Origin: Bacteroidales bacterium
Lineage (GTDB): Bacteria; Bacteroidota; Bacteroidia; Bacteroidales; UBA932
Direction of reading: 5' to 3'
NCBI GenBank assembly: GCA_016293535.1
Contig: JAEDEB010000086.1
Coordinates: forward strand, 1 to 7,069
Length of the DNA stretch: 7,069 bases
Shown: one piece after another, positions 6,662 through 7,069 of the stretch
How the letters are laid out: the number at the start of each line of letters is the position of its first letter
Numbering within the stretch: position 1 is the stretch's first letter
Notes under the pieces: model-generated
Databases searched by the model: none
Told to the model about the DNA's origin: nothing
The model's input: only the letters and a program-made list of their open reading frames with translations
Made by a program: the position numbers and the translations under genes

Positions 6662-7013
6662 AACCGAAGGGGAGGAAACTCATCTTCAGGAGGCGCCAGT
6701 GGGCTTTGGCGAAAGGAATGCCTATGATGGTGATTGCGCAGAGCACTGCCATGGTAAGATGGAAGACAGCTACCTCCCACCATCCGGTGAGTATCCATAT
6801 TATGTTGAAACCTACCTGAAGGCAGCCGGAATCCGACATCACTTCGACATCCCTTCCGAAAGGACAGAGGGCAAGGCCTGCCAGTTTGAAAAGCTGGATG
6901 CCGAAAGGTATGCCCACTATCGTGATGCACATAAGAAGTCCGAAGAATGCATAATAGAGGGCGATAAGGAATCCGCCCAGAATGAACCAGAGAATGTTGC
7001 CTATAATGCTCAT
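6648..7013 (-). CDS. yccF: YccF domain-containing inner-membrane protein
   Basis: A complete 121-residue membrane protein on the minus strand. It has two copies of the YccF domain: ITIVGIPFGIQLFKLAGLALCPFG in the first half and ITIIGIPFAKAHWRLLKMSFLPFG in the second, each with the characteristic 'GIPF...PFG' pattern preceded by a hydrophobic helix. The first helix begins near the N-terminus (IGNILWFILGGFLIALYYAFFGLL) and the second pair near NIIWILTGWWEVAVFHLTMAVLC. E. coli YccF is a somewhat longer two-repeat protein; its function is not established. The last codons overlap the 3' arm of the possible long stem at 6651-6661. Its promoter would lie in the remaining 56 bases or beyond; no convincing promoter was seen. 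An open frame on the + strand over this gene is a shadow. Confidence 0.9.
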   Translation of the reverse strand: MSIIGNILWFILGGFLIALYYAFFGLLMCITIVGIPFGIQLFKLAGLALCPFGRDVEVMSDSGCLQVGFNIIWILTGWWEVAVFHLTMAVLCAITIIGIPFAKAHWRLLKMSFLPFGSTRA

Positions 7014-7069
7014 TGTTCCGAGTGTTATATACAGTTCTGCAAGTTATGCAATCTTCGGTGATTTTGTTT

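Noticed and set aside
6432..7061. A 209-codon open frame on the + strand running through the end of gtrA and across yccF
   Set aside because: It overlaps two well-supported genes, has a low-complexity composition (many Arg, Glu, Tyr, Cys) and no recognisable domain.
7014..7069. Promoter for the yccF gene on the minus strand
   Set aside because: The reverse complement has an AT-rich TATATAAC stretch but no TAnnTTTG box and no well-spaced -33 box, so no call is made.

Overview
The window looks like a chromosomal segment of a member of the Bacteroidales (Bacteroidota) with roughly balanced GC content. Signs of this are the exported Gfo/Idh/MocA lipoprotein next to a DUF1080 (3-keto-disaccharide hydrolase) lipoprotein, weak Shine-Dalgarno sequences, a TAnnTTTG-type promoter -7 box, and an acyltransferase and a CDP-alcohol phosphatidyltransferase of the kind common in gut Bacteroidales. 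The genus cannot be fixed from sequence reading alone.

Region 1 (1-3906, + strand) is a tightly packed four-gene run with gaps of 3, 11 and 4 bases. It holds the 3' end of an alanine/glycine:cation symporter, a Tat-exported lipoprotein oxidoreductase, a DUF1080 lipoprotein and a UraA-type uracil permease. The two lipoproteins form the familiar pair for oxidation-dependent glycoside breakdown: a sugar is oxidised to a 3-keto form and the bond is then cleaved. The flanking nucleobase and amino-acid permeases may take up products, but that link is inference.

Region 2 (3894-6519, + strand) starts with a good Bacteroidota-type promoter and a small dyad in front of a TetR-family regulator. The regulator is followed, with 1-base gaps, by a lysophospholipid-type acyltransferase and a CDP-alcohol phosphatidyltransferase. 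A GtrA-family membrane protein follows after 25 bases. Together they suggest a regulated phospholipid or envelope-lipid operon.

Region 3 (6520-7069) begins with a 128-base convergent intergenic stretch rich in nested complementary segments: a perfect 12-bp inverted repeat, three smaller hairpins, a possible pseudoknot and a possible long closing stem. It does not look like a simple intrinsic terminator and is the least explained sequence here. The minus-strand gene beyond it is a complete YccF-domain membrane protein. No tRNA, rRNA, CRISPR array, insertion sequence or phage gene was seen.
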